A stretch of 9,809 bases of DNA from Arcobacter sp. (GCA_016744485.1 JADGEG010000065.1:1-9809), one strand, 5' to 3'; positions 1 to 7,337 are shown, counted from the first letter of the stretch. Notes: a model not told the origin generated them from the sequence alone. Numbers and translations are program-made.

Positions 1-9
1 TCCTAGCAT
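1..9 (-). CDS. Possible start of a leftward gene running off the left edge
   Basis: On the minus strand an ATG at 9-7 (reading M-L-G to the edge) is preceded by AAAAGG at 23-18 with an 8-base spacer, a good Shine-Dalgarno arrangement for this genome. A TAAAAT box on the same strand at 46-41 could be its -10 element. Only three codons are visible, so nothing can be said about the product. It could equally be chance in AT-rich DNA. Confidence 0.3.
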
Positions 10-88
10 TTATGAAGCCTTTTAATAATATATAGTACTTATTTTATCTAAATTATGGTTTTGACTTGGTTAGCTGTAGTTTTTAGAG

Positions 89-283
89 ATGCCCTTAAAA
101 TCAAAGCTTGTAAAAAGAACTTTAACCTTTCCAATTGGTAGTTCTATTGTTTCAATGGCTCAAAAAAATGCAAATTTAGCTATGTTAGCTCTTGAACCAG
201 ATTCATCAGATTCTTTTGCAACATTTAATATTGTACCTGTAGTAAAAAATGATCAATTTCCAATTTTTAGAATGTATGAATAA
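89..283 (+). pseudogene. Remnant of an M14-family zinc carboxypeptidase C-terminus
   Basis: This is a 64-residue open frame with no convincing ribosome binding site before its ATG; stops (TGA, TAG, TAG) sit in the same frame just upstream at 56-79. The translation resembles the extreme C-terminal domain of secreted M14 metallocarboxypeptidases: a segment of the type FPIGSSIVSMAQ, then NLAMLALEPDSSDSFATFN, then a terminal FPIFRMYE. In the family this part follows the zinc-binding catalytic domain and holds no catalytic residues, so the fragment cannot be an active peptidase. The simplest reading is that the 5' part was deleted and this tail, with the terminator behind it, was left over. The family assignment is from memory of the motif and not from a search. 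A short genuine protein is the alternative but less likely. Confidence 0.5.
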
Positions 284-305
284 AATATAAAAATTAGTTT
301 ATTTG

Positions 306-343
306 AAGTAATTCAATTTAAGAATAAAATCGAATTACTTTTT
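306..343 (+). terminator. Rho-independent-like hairpin terminator after the M14 remnant
   Basis: AAGTAATTC at 306-314 pairs perfectly with GAATTACTT at 332-340 and is followed by further T residues (341-343). Within the loop ATTT (316-319) can pair with AAAT (327-330). The stem is A/T-rich, so it is weak thermodynamically. Its place just after the remnant's stop fits the terminator of the lost peptidase gene, and it would insulate selD from upstream transcription. Confidence 0.55.
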
Positions 344-436
344 AATATATTCAGACAAAAATGAATATTCAAAATAAACTTAGCTTAATACTATATTTAG
401 TAAAATGTTTGTAATTAAATATTCATAAGGGAAAAA

Positions 437-1471
437 ATGAATAATCAATACAAATTAACAAAATTCGTACAATCAGCAGGTTGAGCTGCAAAAATGGGTC
501 CGTGTGATCTTAAACAAACAATCGAAGCTCTAATTCCTGATGATAAAAATGTACTAGTAAGTTTTGAAAATAGTGAAGATGCTACAGTTTATAAAATAAA
601 TGAAAATGAAGCACTAGTTCAAACTCTTGATTTTATTACACCCGTTGTTGATGATCCATATATTTTTGGAAAAATAGCGGCCGCTAATTCTTTATCTGAT
701 ATATTTGCTATGGGTGCAGATGTCAAAACTGCTTTAAATATAGTAGGTTTTGATAGTAAAAACCAGAAAAAAGAAGTGCTTGGAGAAATTCTTCGTGGTG
801 GTAATGATAAGATAAAAGAATGTAATGGTGTTTTAATGGGTGGACATACTATTGAAAGTCCTGAAATGTATTATGGTTTATCTGTAACAGGTATGATTCA
901 TCCAAAAAAAATATTAAGAAATAATACAGGAAAAATTGGACATGTTTTAATTCTTACAAAACCTATTGGTTTAGGTATATTAACAACAGCTATAAAAAGA
1001 GATTTATTAGATCAAAGCACTATTTTGGAAGCTGTAAAAATAATGGAAACATTAAATTATCTACCATCAAAATTATTAAAAAAATATGAGGTAAGTGCTT
1101 GTACAGATATTACAGGTTTTGGTTTATTAGGTCATGCTTATGAGTGTACGAATAAAAATATTTCTTTTCATATGAACTCAAATGAAATTCCAATTTTAAA
1201 CCATAGTATTTCTTTGGCTAAAAAAGGTGTAGTTCCAGGTGGAAGCATAAGAAACACTAAATATTTAGAAGATAAAGTTACTTTTTTAAATAATTCAGAA
1301 GAAAATAAAATATTATTTTGTGATGCACAAACATCTGGTGGTTTATTAATTTGTATGAATGAAAATGATGCAAAAGAATATATGAAAGAAATAGAAGCTA
1401 TGACTTATTCATATGCAAAAATAATAGGTCGTGTTGAAAAAAGACAAACAACTGCAATAATAATGTCTTAA
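437..1471 (+). CDS. selD: Selenide, water dikinase (selenophosphate synthase), selenocysteine-containing
   Basis: SelD makes selenophosphate, the selenium donor for selenocysteine and selenouridine, from selenide and ATP in the cytosol. The ATG at 437 has AAGGG (427-431) five bases upstream. The frame reads M-N-N-Q-Y-K-L-T-K-F-V-Q-S-A-G, then TGA at 482-484, then A-A-K and onward to TAA at 1469-1471. TGA falls at residue 16, where E. coli SelD has catalytic Cys17; Lys19 matches the essential Lys20. With Sec the protein is 344 residues, the family's normal length. Other motifs are in place: SEDAT (Asp48), TLDFITP (Asp66), NSLSD (Asp88), MGGHTIESPE (about 134-143) and CTDITGFGLLGH (Asp224) for ATP/Mg binding. 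Starting at the ATG at 494 would drop the catalytic Sec and Lys, so that start should not be used. A weak -10 (TAAAAT, 401-406) lies upstream. Confidence 0.93.
482..530 (+). promoter_or_regulatory. Selenocysteine UGA codon and candidate bacterial SECIS element
   Basis: The UGA at 482-484 is followed by a possible hairpin GGGUC (496-500), loop CGUGU (501-505), GAUCU (506-510). Its apical loop starts 16 bases after the UGA and contains GU, which is the geometry of the SelB-binding hairpin known from E. coli fdhF. An outer pairing GAGCU (483-487) with AGCUC (526-530) could close the structure. Two pairs of the inner stem are G-U wobbles. I drew the fold by hand; it has not been energy-minimised. 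Confidence 0.6.
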
Positions 1472-1524
1472 AAATATAAATCTATAATCCACATATGAAG
1501 TTTTTTTGTTGTAAGTAAATAATA

Positions 1525-1892
1525 CTATTTAAATAAATCAATATTACTTATAGCTACAAATGATGTTTCATCAAGTAATACTTTAATTTCTTCAAGTTTG
1601 TTATTTGATTTTTTCTCTAATATAATAATATTTGCAGAGTTGTTCAATGCTTTGTATATTTTTTTGTGCAATAAGATAAAATATTACTTAAAATTATATA
1701 TTCATATTCTCTTGAATTTAATCTTAAATTCTTTTTATCTTCAAAGATTATATTTTTAAGCTTACCTTGATTTTGAAGTGCTATTTTTTCAAGAGTATTA
1801 TTTAAAAAATGCACTTCATTGTTAATATGCAAGATAGATATATTTATAACATGTGAAAAAAGTCCTTGAAAAAGGCTTAGTTTCTTATTCAT
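1525..1892 (-). CDS. Small protein downstream of luxS, frame interrupted at an A7 run (possible -1 frameshift)
   Basis: The ATG at 1892-1890 lies 7 bases after the luxS stop, so the gene is probably translated from the luxS transcript; no strong ribosome binding site is seen. Frame 0 gives 82 residues and stops at 1646-1644. At residue 78 it crosses seven A's (1665-1659), read ACA AAA AAA. A -1 slip there continues with I-Y-K-A-L-N-N-S-A-N-I-I-I-L-E-K-K to TAG at 1527-1525, giving 122 residues. The joined sequence has the alternating pattern of a Rossmann-like protein (EYEYIILSNILSYC, then NIIILEKK), loosely like the later strands of an SAM-dependent methyltransferase but with no glycine-rich cofactor motif. 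The family is not recognised. The break may be a real mutation, a homopolymer sequencing error, phase variation or programmed slippage. It converges on selD with about 53 bases between the stops. Confidence 0.5.
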
Positions 1893-1899
1893 TGATTTA

Positions 1900-2409
1900 T
1901 TATATTTTTTTTAATTTTTTCTTACTTAAATATAATTTATCATTATTCATAACAGTTATTTTGGTTTTTAACATATCTTTTGCAATATTTTTAGCATCAT
2001 CTAAAGAATGCATTTTATATGTTCCACATTGATATATATTTAATTCTGGTATATCAGATTGTTTTTTAACTTTTAAAACATCTTGCATAGCTTTTGCCCA
2101 TGCTTTTGCAACTTTATTTTCTTTTGGTTTTCCTAATAAACTCATATAAAAACCAGTTCTACAGCCCATAGGTGAGACATCTATTATTTCAACTTTTTTA
2201 GAATTTAAATGTTTTCTAATAAATCCAGCAAATAAATGCTCCAAAGTATGAATTCCTTTAGCATTCATCATTTTTACATTTGGAGTATAAAATCTTAAAT
2301 CAAAAACACTAATAATATCTCCTGATGGTGACTTCATAGTCTTTGCAATTCTAACTGCAGGTGCTTTCATAATAGTATGATCAACTCTAAAAGAATCTAA
2401 TAATGGCAT
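1900..2409 (-). CDS. luxS: S-ribosylhomocysteine lyase (autoinducer-2 synthase)
   Basis: LuxS cleaves S-ribosylhomocysteine to homocysteine and 4,5-dihydroxy-2,3-pentanedione, the precursor of AI-2, in the cytosolic activated-methyl cycle. The protein has 169 residues, the usual size. The metal site is complete: HTLEH with His54, Glu57 and His58, and Cys128 in IYQCGTY. The catalytic cysteine is Cys83 in MGCRTGF, and the N-terminal MPLLDSFRVDH is typical. The start is fixed by AAGGAG at 2420-2415, five bases before the ATG. A TATAAT box at 2446-2441 lies about 31 bases upstream. It is divergent from the phosphate transporter and followed 7 bases later by a small interrupted gene. The C-terminus is lysine-rich (KKKLKKI), otherwise unremarkable. 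AI-2 production is expected; no receptor gene is visible here. Confidence 0.97.
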   Translation of the reverse strand: MPLLDSFRVDHTIMKAPAVRIAKTMKSPSGDIISVFDLRFYTPNVKMMNAKGIHTLEHLFAGFIRKHLNSKKVEIIDVSPMGCRTGFYMSLLGKPKENKVAKAWAKAMQDVLKVKKQSDIPELNIYQCGTYKMHSLDDAKNIAKDMLKTKITVMNNDKLYLSKKKLKKI

Positions 2410-2440
2410 ACTTTCTCCTTGATATTGTAATGTATAAGGT

Positions 2441-2446
2441 ATTATA
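2441..2446 (-). promoter_or_regulatory. Likely luxS promoter -10 box
   Basis: The minus strand reads TATAAT at 2446-2441, 31 bases before the luxS ATG and just upstream of its AAGGAG. No good -35 is obvious, which is usual for Campylobacterota sigma-70 promoters. Confidence 0.5.
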
Positions 2447-2488
2447 TCTTAATTCTTTTGTTTCAGTCTGATATAAAGTAAATCTTAA

Positions 2489-2494
2489 TATAAT
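2489..2494 (+). promoter_or_regulatory. Likely -10 box for the phosphate transporter operon
   Basis: A perfect TATAAT at 2489-2494 lies 41 bases before the TTG start in the 126-base divergent gap shared with luxS. It is AT-rich upstream with no clear -35. It would drive the transporter, the AEC carrier and asnB. Confidence 0.5.
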
Positions 2495-2535
2495 TGCATA
2501 ATTTCTTAAAATAATTGATCTCTTAAAGGTTTATA

Positions 2536-4116
2536 TTGGATATAAATATAATAGAAAAAATTGATGAAGCTTCATCAAAGTCTTTGCCTAGTTTTACCAA
2601 GTTATTTTTATCGTTTTTATTTATTATATTAGTTTTTTTATGGTCCTATATCACTTATGGAACTATGCCAAATAATACATTTTTAATCATAGGTGCAGTA
2701 TTTGGAGCTTATATGGCTATGAATATTGGGGCTAATGATGTAGCAAACAATGTAGGTCCAGCTGTTGGGTCAAAAGCTATGACTATGATGTGGGCTATTA
2801 TAACTGCTGCTATTTTTGAAGCCCTAGGAGCTTTTATTGCAGGTGGTGATGTTGTACAAACTATTAAAAAAGGTATTATTAACCCAGATCTAATATCTGA
2901 TCCTCAAGTTTTTATTTGGCTTATGACAGCTGCTTTGTTATCAGCTGCACTTTGGCTTAATTTTGCAACAGCAATAGGGGCTCCAGTTTCAACTACTCAC
3001 TCAATTGTAGGTGGAGTTATGGGATCTGGTATTGCAGCTGCTGGTTTTTCTATTGTATCTTGGACAACTATGGGTAAAATAGCAGTATCTTGGATAATTT
3101 CTCCTATATTAGGTGGTATTATTGCAGCTTCTTTTTTGTATTTTATTAAACGAAAAATAATTTATCAAAGAAGTATGTTAGATGCTTCTAAAATATTTGT
3201 ACCTTTACTTATATCTCTTATGACTTGGGCTTTTTCAACTTATCTTATTTTAAAAGGAATTAAAAAAATTATAAAAATTGATTTTCTAAGTGCTTTAGCT
3301 TTAGGTTTAGGTATAGCTATAATAGTTTATTTTATAATAAAACCTTTAATTATAAAAGCATCTTTAAAAATACAAAATAATAGATTAGGTATTAATTCTT
3401 TATTTACAATTCCTCTTATTTTTGCAGCTGCTTTATTATCATTTGCCCATGGAGCAAATGATGTAGCAAATGCAATTGGTCCACTTGCAGCTATTAGTGA
3501 TGCTGTTATTACCTCTGGTATTTCAACTTCTGTTGATATTCCGTTTTGGGTTATGGCTATTGGAGCTTTAGGGATTGCAGTTGGACTTGCCTTATATGGT
3601 CCAAAGTTAATTAAAACTGTAGGTTCAGAAATAACTGAGCTTGATCAAATACGAGCATTTTCAATTGCAATGGCTGCTTCTATTACAGTAATAATTGCTT
3701 CTCAATTAGGACTTCCAGTATCTTCAACACATATAGCAGTTGGTGGAGTTTTTGGAGTTGGTTTCTTAAGAGAATACTTAGATTCCTCTGAAAGTAAATA
3801 TATTGCACAAATGAGAAGAAGATTTAAAAAAGATAAAAAAATATTAGATAAATATGAAGACCAATTAAGTGAAGTTGAAGCAATTGAAAAAAAATCAAAA
3901 GCTGATTATAAAAAAATTGTTGAATTGTATAATTTAATTGAAAGTAAACAAGATTTAGTAAAAGAAGATAAGAAAAACTTTAAATTAGCAAAAAGAATTA
4001 AATATGTTAAAAGAGATGCCGTTAAAAAAATTATTGCTACATGGCTTATAACTGTACCTGCTGCTGCATTACTATCAGCTAGTATATTTTTTATGATAAA
4101 AGGTGTGATGTCCTAA
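2536..4116 (+). CDS. Inorganic phosphate transporter, PiT/PHO4 family
   Basis: This is a 526-residue inner membrane low-affinity phosphate permease, expected to use a cation gradient. The two inverted PHO4 halves are both marked: GANDVANNVGP (65-75) with GAPVSTTHSIVGG in the first, and GANDVANAIGP (306-316) with GLPVSSTHIAVGG in the second. Many hydrophobic segments are visible. Between the last two membrane segments lies a strongly charged Lys/Glu-rich stretch of about 80 residues (about 416-497), possibly coiled-coil and cytoplasmic. Such loops occur in some bacterial PiT proteins. The start is TTG at 2536, supported by AAAGG at 2525-2529 five bases upstream; no ATG or GTG is as well placed. 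Its TAA is directly followed by the ATG of the next gene, which suggests a shared transcript. Confidence 0.93.
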   Translation: MDINIIEKIDEASSKSLPSFTKLFLSFLFIILVFLWSYITYGTMPNNTFLIIGAVFGAYMAMNIGANDVANNVGPAVGSKAMTMMWAIITAAIFEALGAFIAGGDVVQTIKKGIINPDLISDPQVFIWLMTAALLSAALWLNFATAIGAPVSTTHSIVGGVMGSGIAAAGFSIVSWTTMGKIAVSWIISPILGGIIAASFLYFIKRKIIYQRSMLDASKIFVPLLISLMTWAFSTYLILKGIKKIIKIDFLSALALGLGIAIIVYFIIKPLIIKASLKIQNNRLGINSLFTIPLIFAAALLSFAHGANDVANAIGPLAAISDAVITSGISTSVDIPFWVMAIGALGIAVGLALYGPKLIKTVGSEITELDQIRAFSIAMAASITVIIASQLGLPVSSTHIAVGGVFGVGFLREYLDSSESKYIAQMRRRFKKDKKILDKYEDQLSEVEAIEKKSKADYKKIVELYNLIESKQDLVKEDKKNFKLAKRIKYVKRDAVKKIIATWLITVPAAALLSASIFFMIKGVMS

Positions 4117-5048
4117 ATGAATAAAGTAATATTATAGAAGCTTTAATTTCTGTTGCTACAATATATTTATTTATTCTTATTGGATTTTTTTTAAAACTAA
4201 TTTTTAAAGAAGAAATACATGAGCGAACTTTTGTATTATTAAATTTATATTTTTTACAACCTGTACTGATTTTTTGGGGTCTTACTAGAAGTTCATTATC
4301 AAGTAATATTCTTTCTTTTCCTGCTATATATTTTTTGATTATTTTTACAACTTTGTTCATGGCTTTAATATATTCAAAAAATTTTATAAAAGACAAACAA
4401 GACAAATCAATCTTTTTAGCTTCATCTTTAGTTGGAAATACTGGTAATTTAGGAATTCCTTTAGGAATTGCAATTTTTGGGATAGCTTCAGTTCCTTATA
4501 CTTCTATTTTAAATATTGCAAATATATTTTATATATATATTTTTTCTGTTTTCTTCTTTGCAGGTGAAAAATTTTCCTTAAAATCATCTTTGATTAATAT
4601 ACTTAAAATACCAGCTATTTGGTTTACTATTTTTGCATTATCTTATAATTTTTTAGGATTTACCTTGAATGAAAATTTTGATAAAGTGTTTACAATGGGT
4701 GCATATAGTGCCATTGTTTTACAATTAATTGTATTTGGAATTTTTATGAGTCAAGTAAAAATAAAAACTGCTAATTGGAAACTATCTTTTGATACTATCT
4801 TTTTTAAACATTTACTTCTTCCTTTTATAGGTTTAATTATAATTTTATCTTTTAATTTAAGTCCGTTTTTAGCAGCTATATTATTTTTAGAACTAATTGT
4901 TCCTTTAGCTGTTAATAATGTAAATATTTCTTCTTTATATAATTGTAAAGTAATAGATATGACTTTTTGTGTTCTTAGTTCTAATATTATTTTTACTGCA
5001 TTGATTTTTTTATATCTTTTGCTTATAAAATATTTTTTTGGATTTTAA
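4117..5048 (+). CDS. AEC-family (auxin efflux carrier-like) permease with a broken frame near its start
   Basis: The open frame ending at TAA 5046-5048 can be read back to 4125 with membrane-protein sequence throughout (EALISVATIYLFILIGFF, then LNLYFLQPVLIFWGL), so the real protein is about 310 residues, the normal size for this family. The AEC signature GNTGNLGIPLGIAIFG is clear, followed by several further hydrophobic segments. These carriers export small organic or amino acid-like solutes across the inner membrane; the substrate is not predictable. In its own frame no ATG, GTG or TTG exists before the TTG at 4335, which would remove the first two membrane segments. The ATG at 4117, abutting the transporter's TAA, is in another frame and hits TAG at 4135. 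One extra base around 4126-4133 would join them (MNKVI...IEAL). So a one-base deletion, sequencing error or unusual initiation must be assumed. Confidence 0.75.
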
Positions 5049-6827
5049 ATGTGCGGTATTTTAGGAAGTAATTTTGAAACAAATAATTTTGAATTAGCTT
5101 TAAAACATTTACAAAATAGAGGACCTGATTTTAATAAAATAATTAAAATAAAAAATAATAATTTTGGACATACAAGACTTAGTATTGTGGACTTAGATGA
5201 TGAAGCAAATCAACCTATGGTATATGATGATATCGTATTAGTTTTTAATGGTGAAATATATAATTATAAAGAACTCATAAAAGAAGAAAATTTGTTTTGT
5301 AAAACTCTTAGTGATACAGAAGTTATAATTAGACTTTATAAAAAATATGAATTTAATTTTTTAAATAAACTAGAAGGCATGTTTGCTTTTTGTCTTTATG
5401 ATATTAAAAAAGATAGATTTTTTTGTGCAAGAGATAGATATGGTAAGAAACCATTCTTTTATCATTTTAAAGATAATAAGTTTATATTTTCTTCGTCTTT
5501 AAAATCTATTATTACTATTTTAGGATCTACTCCTTCTCTAAATAAGGTAGCACTATCAAAATATATTCAGTATTTTGTTTCTTTTGGTGAAGATAGTTTT
5601 TATACTGATATTAAAAAACTAGAAGCTTCATCGTATTTGGTATATGAAAAAGATAATATATTTATAAAAAAATATTATCAAATTAAAACCTATAAAAAAA
5701 TAAAATATGAAGAAACAGCTTTAAAAGATATAGAAGAATTACTATTTAGCTCGGTTCAAAGACGAATTTCTTGCGATGTAGAAGTTGGTTCTTTGTTGAG
5801 TGGAGGTATGGACAGCTCTTTGATTTCTTCTTTATATTCAAGAATTTCAGGAAAAACAATTAATACTTTTTCAGTAGGTTACGAGGGATATAATAATTAT
5901 TGTGAACTAAAATATGCCAAAATACTAGCAAAAGCAATTTCTTCAAATCATCATACTGTACAAATGACACAAAAAGATTTTGAAGATAATTTTGAACATA
6001 CTTTAGATGCACTTGAAGAACCACATGGAGACTCTGCATCTATTCCTTTATATTGTTTAAGTAAACAAATTCATAAGGCTGGTATTAAAACTGTTTTAAG
6101 TGGGGAGGGAAGTGATGAATTATTTTTAGGATACGATAATTATAGTAAATTTTTAAAATATTATGAGTTCGAAAAAAGCCTAAGCAGTGAACAAAATGAT
6201 TTTTTAAATACTATTATTTCTTCTTTACAAACAAATACAAAAGAAAGTGATTATTTAAGAAGAATAGTAAAAAAACAAAATTTATACAATAGTTTTGGAG
6301 AAATTTATACAGATATACAAAAGAAAAAACTTTTTCATAAAGTGCCTTATTTTAAAACACAACAAGCAAAAAAAGACCCTATTGATTGGATGAGCTATAT
6401 AGATTTAAAAATTTGGTTAGGAGAAGCATTATTAAGTAAGGTAGATAGAATTTGTATGAGTAATTCTTTAGAAGTGAGAACTCCATTTTTGGATTTTAAT
6501 TTAGTAGACTATGTTTTTTCTATTGATTCTAGCTTAAAAATAGGAAATACAAACAAATACTTGTTGAAGAAAATAGCCAAAAAATATATACCCGATGTTA
6601 TTGTAAATAGAGTAAAAAAAGGCTTTAATTATCCTTATAATGAGTGGATGTTTAAAGTATATAAAAGTAGTATTTTAGAAGTTATTTTAGAAGTGAACAA
6701 AGAAACAAATATGTTCAATGAAGTGTATATTAAACATATTTATTCTTTGGCAGAAAATGGAAAATTTAAACAACATCTTTGGTCTTTATTTATGTTTTCA
6801 AAATGGTATAAAAAAATTTACCTTTAA
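5049..6827 (+). CDS. asnB: Asparagine synthase, glutamine-hydrolysing
   Basis: This 592-residue cytosolic enzyme makes asparagine (or amidates a related substrate) from aspartate, glutamine and ATP. The N-terminal class II glutaminase domain starts with nucleophile Cys2 exposed after Met removal, and has RGPD (24-27), HTRLSIVDL (41-49), FNGEIYNY (66-73) and RDRYGKKPFF (128-137). The synthase domain has the ATP-pyrophosphatase loop SGGMDSS from 251, SGEGSDELFLGY (351-362) and VDRICMSNSLEVRTPFLD (about 464-481). Both domains look intact. The ATG directly follows the carrier's TAA and no Shine-Dalgarno is evident, so translation may depend on coupling. Members of this family also sit in surface polysaccharide clusters to amidate sugars; no such neighbours are seen here, so plain asparagine synthesis is the safer call. 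Confidence 0.93.
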   Translation: MCGILGSNFETNNFELALKHLQNRGPDFNKIIKIKNNNFGHTRLSIVDLDDEANQPMVYDDIVLVFNGEIYNYKELIKEENLFCKTLSDTEVIIRLYKKYEFNFLNKLEGMFAFCLYDIKKDRFFCARDRYGKKPFFYHFKDNKFIFSSSLKSIITILGSTPSLNKVALSKYIQYFVSFGEDSFYTDIKKLEASSYLVYEKDNIFIKKYYQIKTYKKIKYEETALKDIEELLFSSVQRRISCDVEVGSLLSGGMDSSLISSLYSRISGKTINTFSVGYEGYNNYCELKYAKILAKAISSNHHTVQMTQKDFEDNFEHTLDALEEPHGDSASIPLYCLSKQIHKAGIKTVLSGEGSDELFLGYDNYSKFLKYYEFEKSLSSEQNDFLNTIISSLQTNTKESDYLRRIVKKQNLYNSFGEIYTDIQKKKLFHKVPYFKTQQAKKDPIDWMSYIDLKIWLGEALLSKVDRICMSNSLEVRTPFLDFNLVDYVFSIDSSLKIGNTNKYLLKKIAKKYIPDVIVNRVKKGFNYPYNEWMFKVYKSSILEVILEVNKETNMFNEVYIKHIYSLAENGKFKQHLWSLFMFSKWYKKIYL

Positions 6828-6829
6828 AT

Positions 6830-6851
6830 ACATTTTTTTGTAAAAAAATGT
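6830..6851. repeat. Perfect inverted repeat with a T7/A7 core, after asnB
   Basis: ACATTTTTTT (6830-6839) and AAAAAAATGT (6842-6851) are exact reverse complements separated by GT. The 2-base spacer makes an RNA hairpin tight, so this may be a DNA-level site (a T-tract/A-tract element or dyad operator), or it may help end asnB transcription. Confidence 0.6.
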
Positions 6852-6883
6852 TAGAATATATTTCTATTTAAAATATATTCTAA
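6851..6883. promoter_or_regulatory. Perfect 13-bp inverted repeat before the small gene at 6895 (operator or 5' hairpin)
   Basis: TTAGAATATATTT (6851-6863) and AAATATATTCTAA (6871-6883) are exact reverse complements around a 7-base loop. The repeat ends two bases before the AAGG (6885-6888) that serves the ATG at 6895, and its left arm contains TAGAAT (6852-6857), a fair -10 box. It could be a repressor dyad over the promoter or a leader hairpin gating the ribosome site. I do not recognise a known regulator's consensus. Confidence 0.55.
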
Positions 6884-6894
6884 AAAGGTATATA

Positions 6895-7197
6895 ATGACA
6901 GTTTTAATACCCTTAAATATTAAGCATAGGTATGAATCTGTGATTACAAATATAAATGAGTGTAAAACTTGGGTTTTTATACAATTAGAAGAGGGACAAA
7001 TTGTTAAATATGATTTTTATACAAATAAAGATGATATTAAATCTTGGATTGATTATATTATTATAATTAATTCACAAGAATATGTTTGGCAATTTATTGA
7101 AGATGGTATTTGTGTACTTGTTGCGCCCATACAAAAAAGTATTGATGACATAATTGAAGCATTTTTATTTAAAGAATTGCATGATATTAACATTTAA
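6895..7197 (+). CDS. Small protein, possibly NifX/FeMo-cofactor-binding fold
   Basis: This is a 100-residue acidic, soluble protein with no signal peptide or membrane segment. The ATG has AAGG at 6885-6888, six bases upstream. The order of elements recalls the dinitrogenase iron-molybdenum cofactor (NifX/NifB C-terminal) fold: an N-terminal strand TVLIPLN, strands around WVFIQLEEGQIVKYDFY, a hydrophobic strand YIIIIN, then EDGICVLVAP and a final helix with IDDIIEAFLFKEL, which matches the 'GI.V ... EAI.AFL.GEL' ending of that family. This is a by-eye fold match only; the family's usual glycine- and cysteine-containing positions are poorly kept. No nitrogenase gene is nearby, and such small proteins are common outside nitrogen fixation. 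It stands alone between a dyad repeat and tRNA-Val, 21 bases before the tRNA. Confidence 0.6.
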   Translation: MTVLIPLNIKHRYESVITNINECKTWVFIQLEEGQIVKYDFYTNKDDIKSWIDYIIIINSQEYVWQFIEDGICVLVAPIQKSIDDIIEAFLFKELHDINI

Positions 7198-7218
7198 TAT
7201 TAGCTTATTTTAGAATAT

Positions 7219-7294
7219 GACCGTGTAGCTCAGCTGGTAGAGCACTACGTTGACATCGTAGTTGTCGTTGGTTCAAATCCAATCATGGTCACCA
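7219..7294 (+). tRNA. tRNA-Val (anticodon GAC)
   Basis: This is a 76-base tRNA with an encoded CCA end. The acceptor GACCGTG (7219-7225) pairs with CATGGTC (7284-7290) with one G-T, then discriminator A and CCA. The D arm is AGCTCAGCTGGTAGAGC. The anticodon stem CTACG/CGTAG encloses loop TTGACAT, so the anticodon GAC (7252-7254) reads GUC and GUU valine codons. The T loop carries GGTTCAAATCC. No promoter box stands at the right distance upstream, and no terminator is seen before the next gene 43 bases on, so it may be processed from a longer transcript. Confidence 0.97.
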
Positions 7295-7337
7295 TAATGT
7301 AAATCATAGGCTGTAAAAAATAAAAGGACTTTATATA

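Noticed and set aside
494..1471. selD starting at the ATG at 494
   Set aside because: This start removes the catalytic Sec16/Lys19 region and has no ribosome binding site, whereas 437 has AAGGG at good spacing and gives the family's full length.
1472..1524. Bidirectional terminator between selD and the convergent small gene
   Set aside because: There is a T7 run near 1501 but I found no convincing stem before it on either strand.
4091..4405. Minus-strand open frame of about 104 codons
   Set aside because: It lies antisense to the conserved N-terminal membrane segments of the AEC carrier, has no ribosome site and looks low-complexity; it is a shadow frame.
7219..7294. tRNA-Val as an integration site for an island covering 7300-9700
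   Set aside because: No integrase and no duplicate of the tRNA 3' end is present in the window, so integration cannot be supported.
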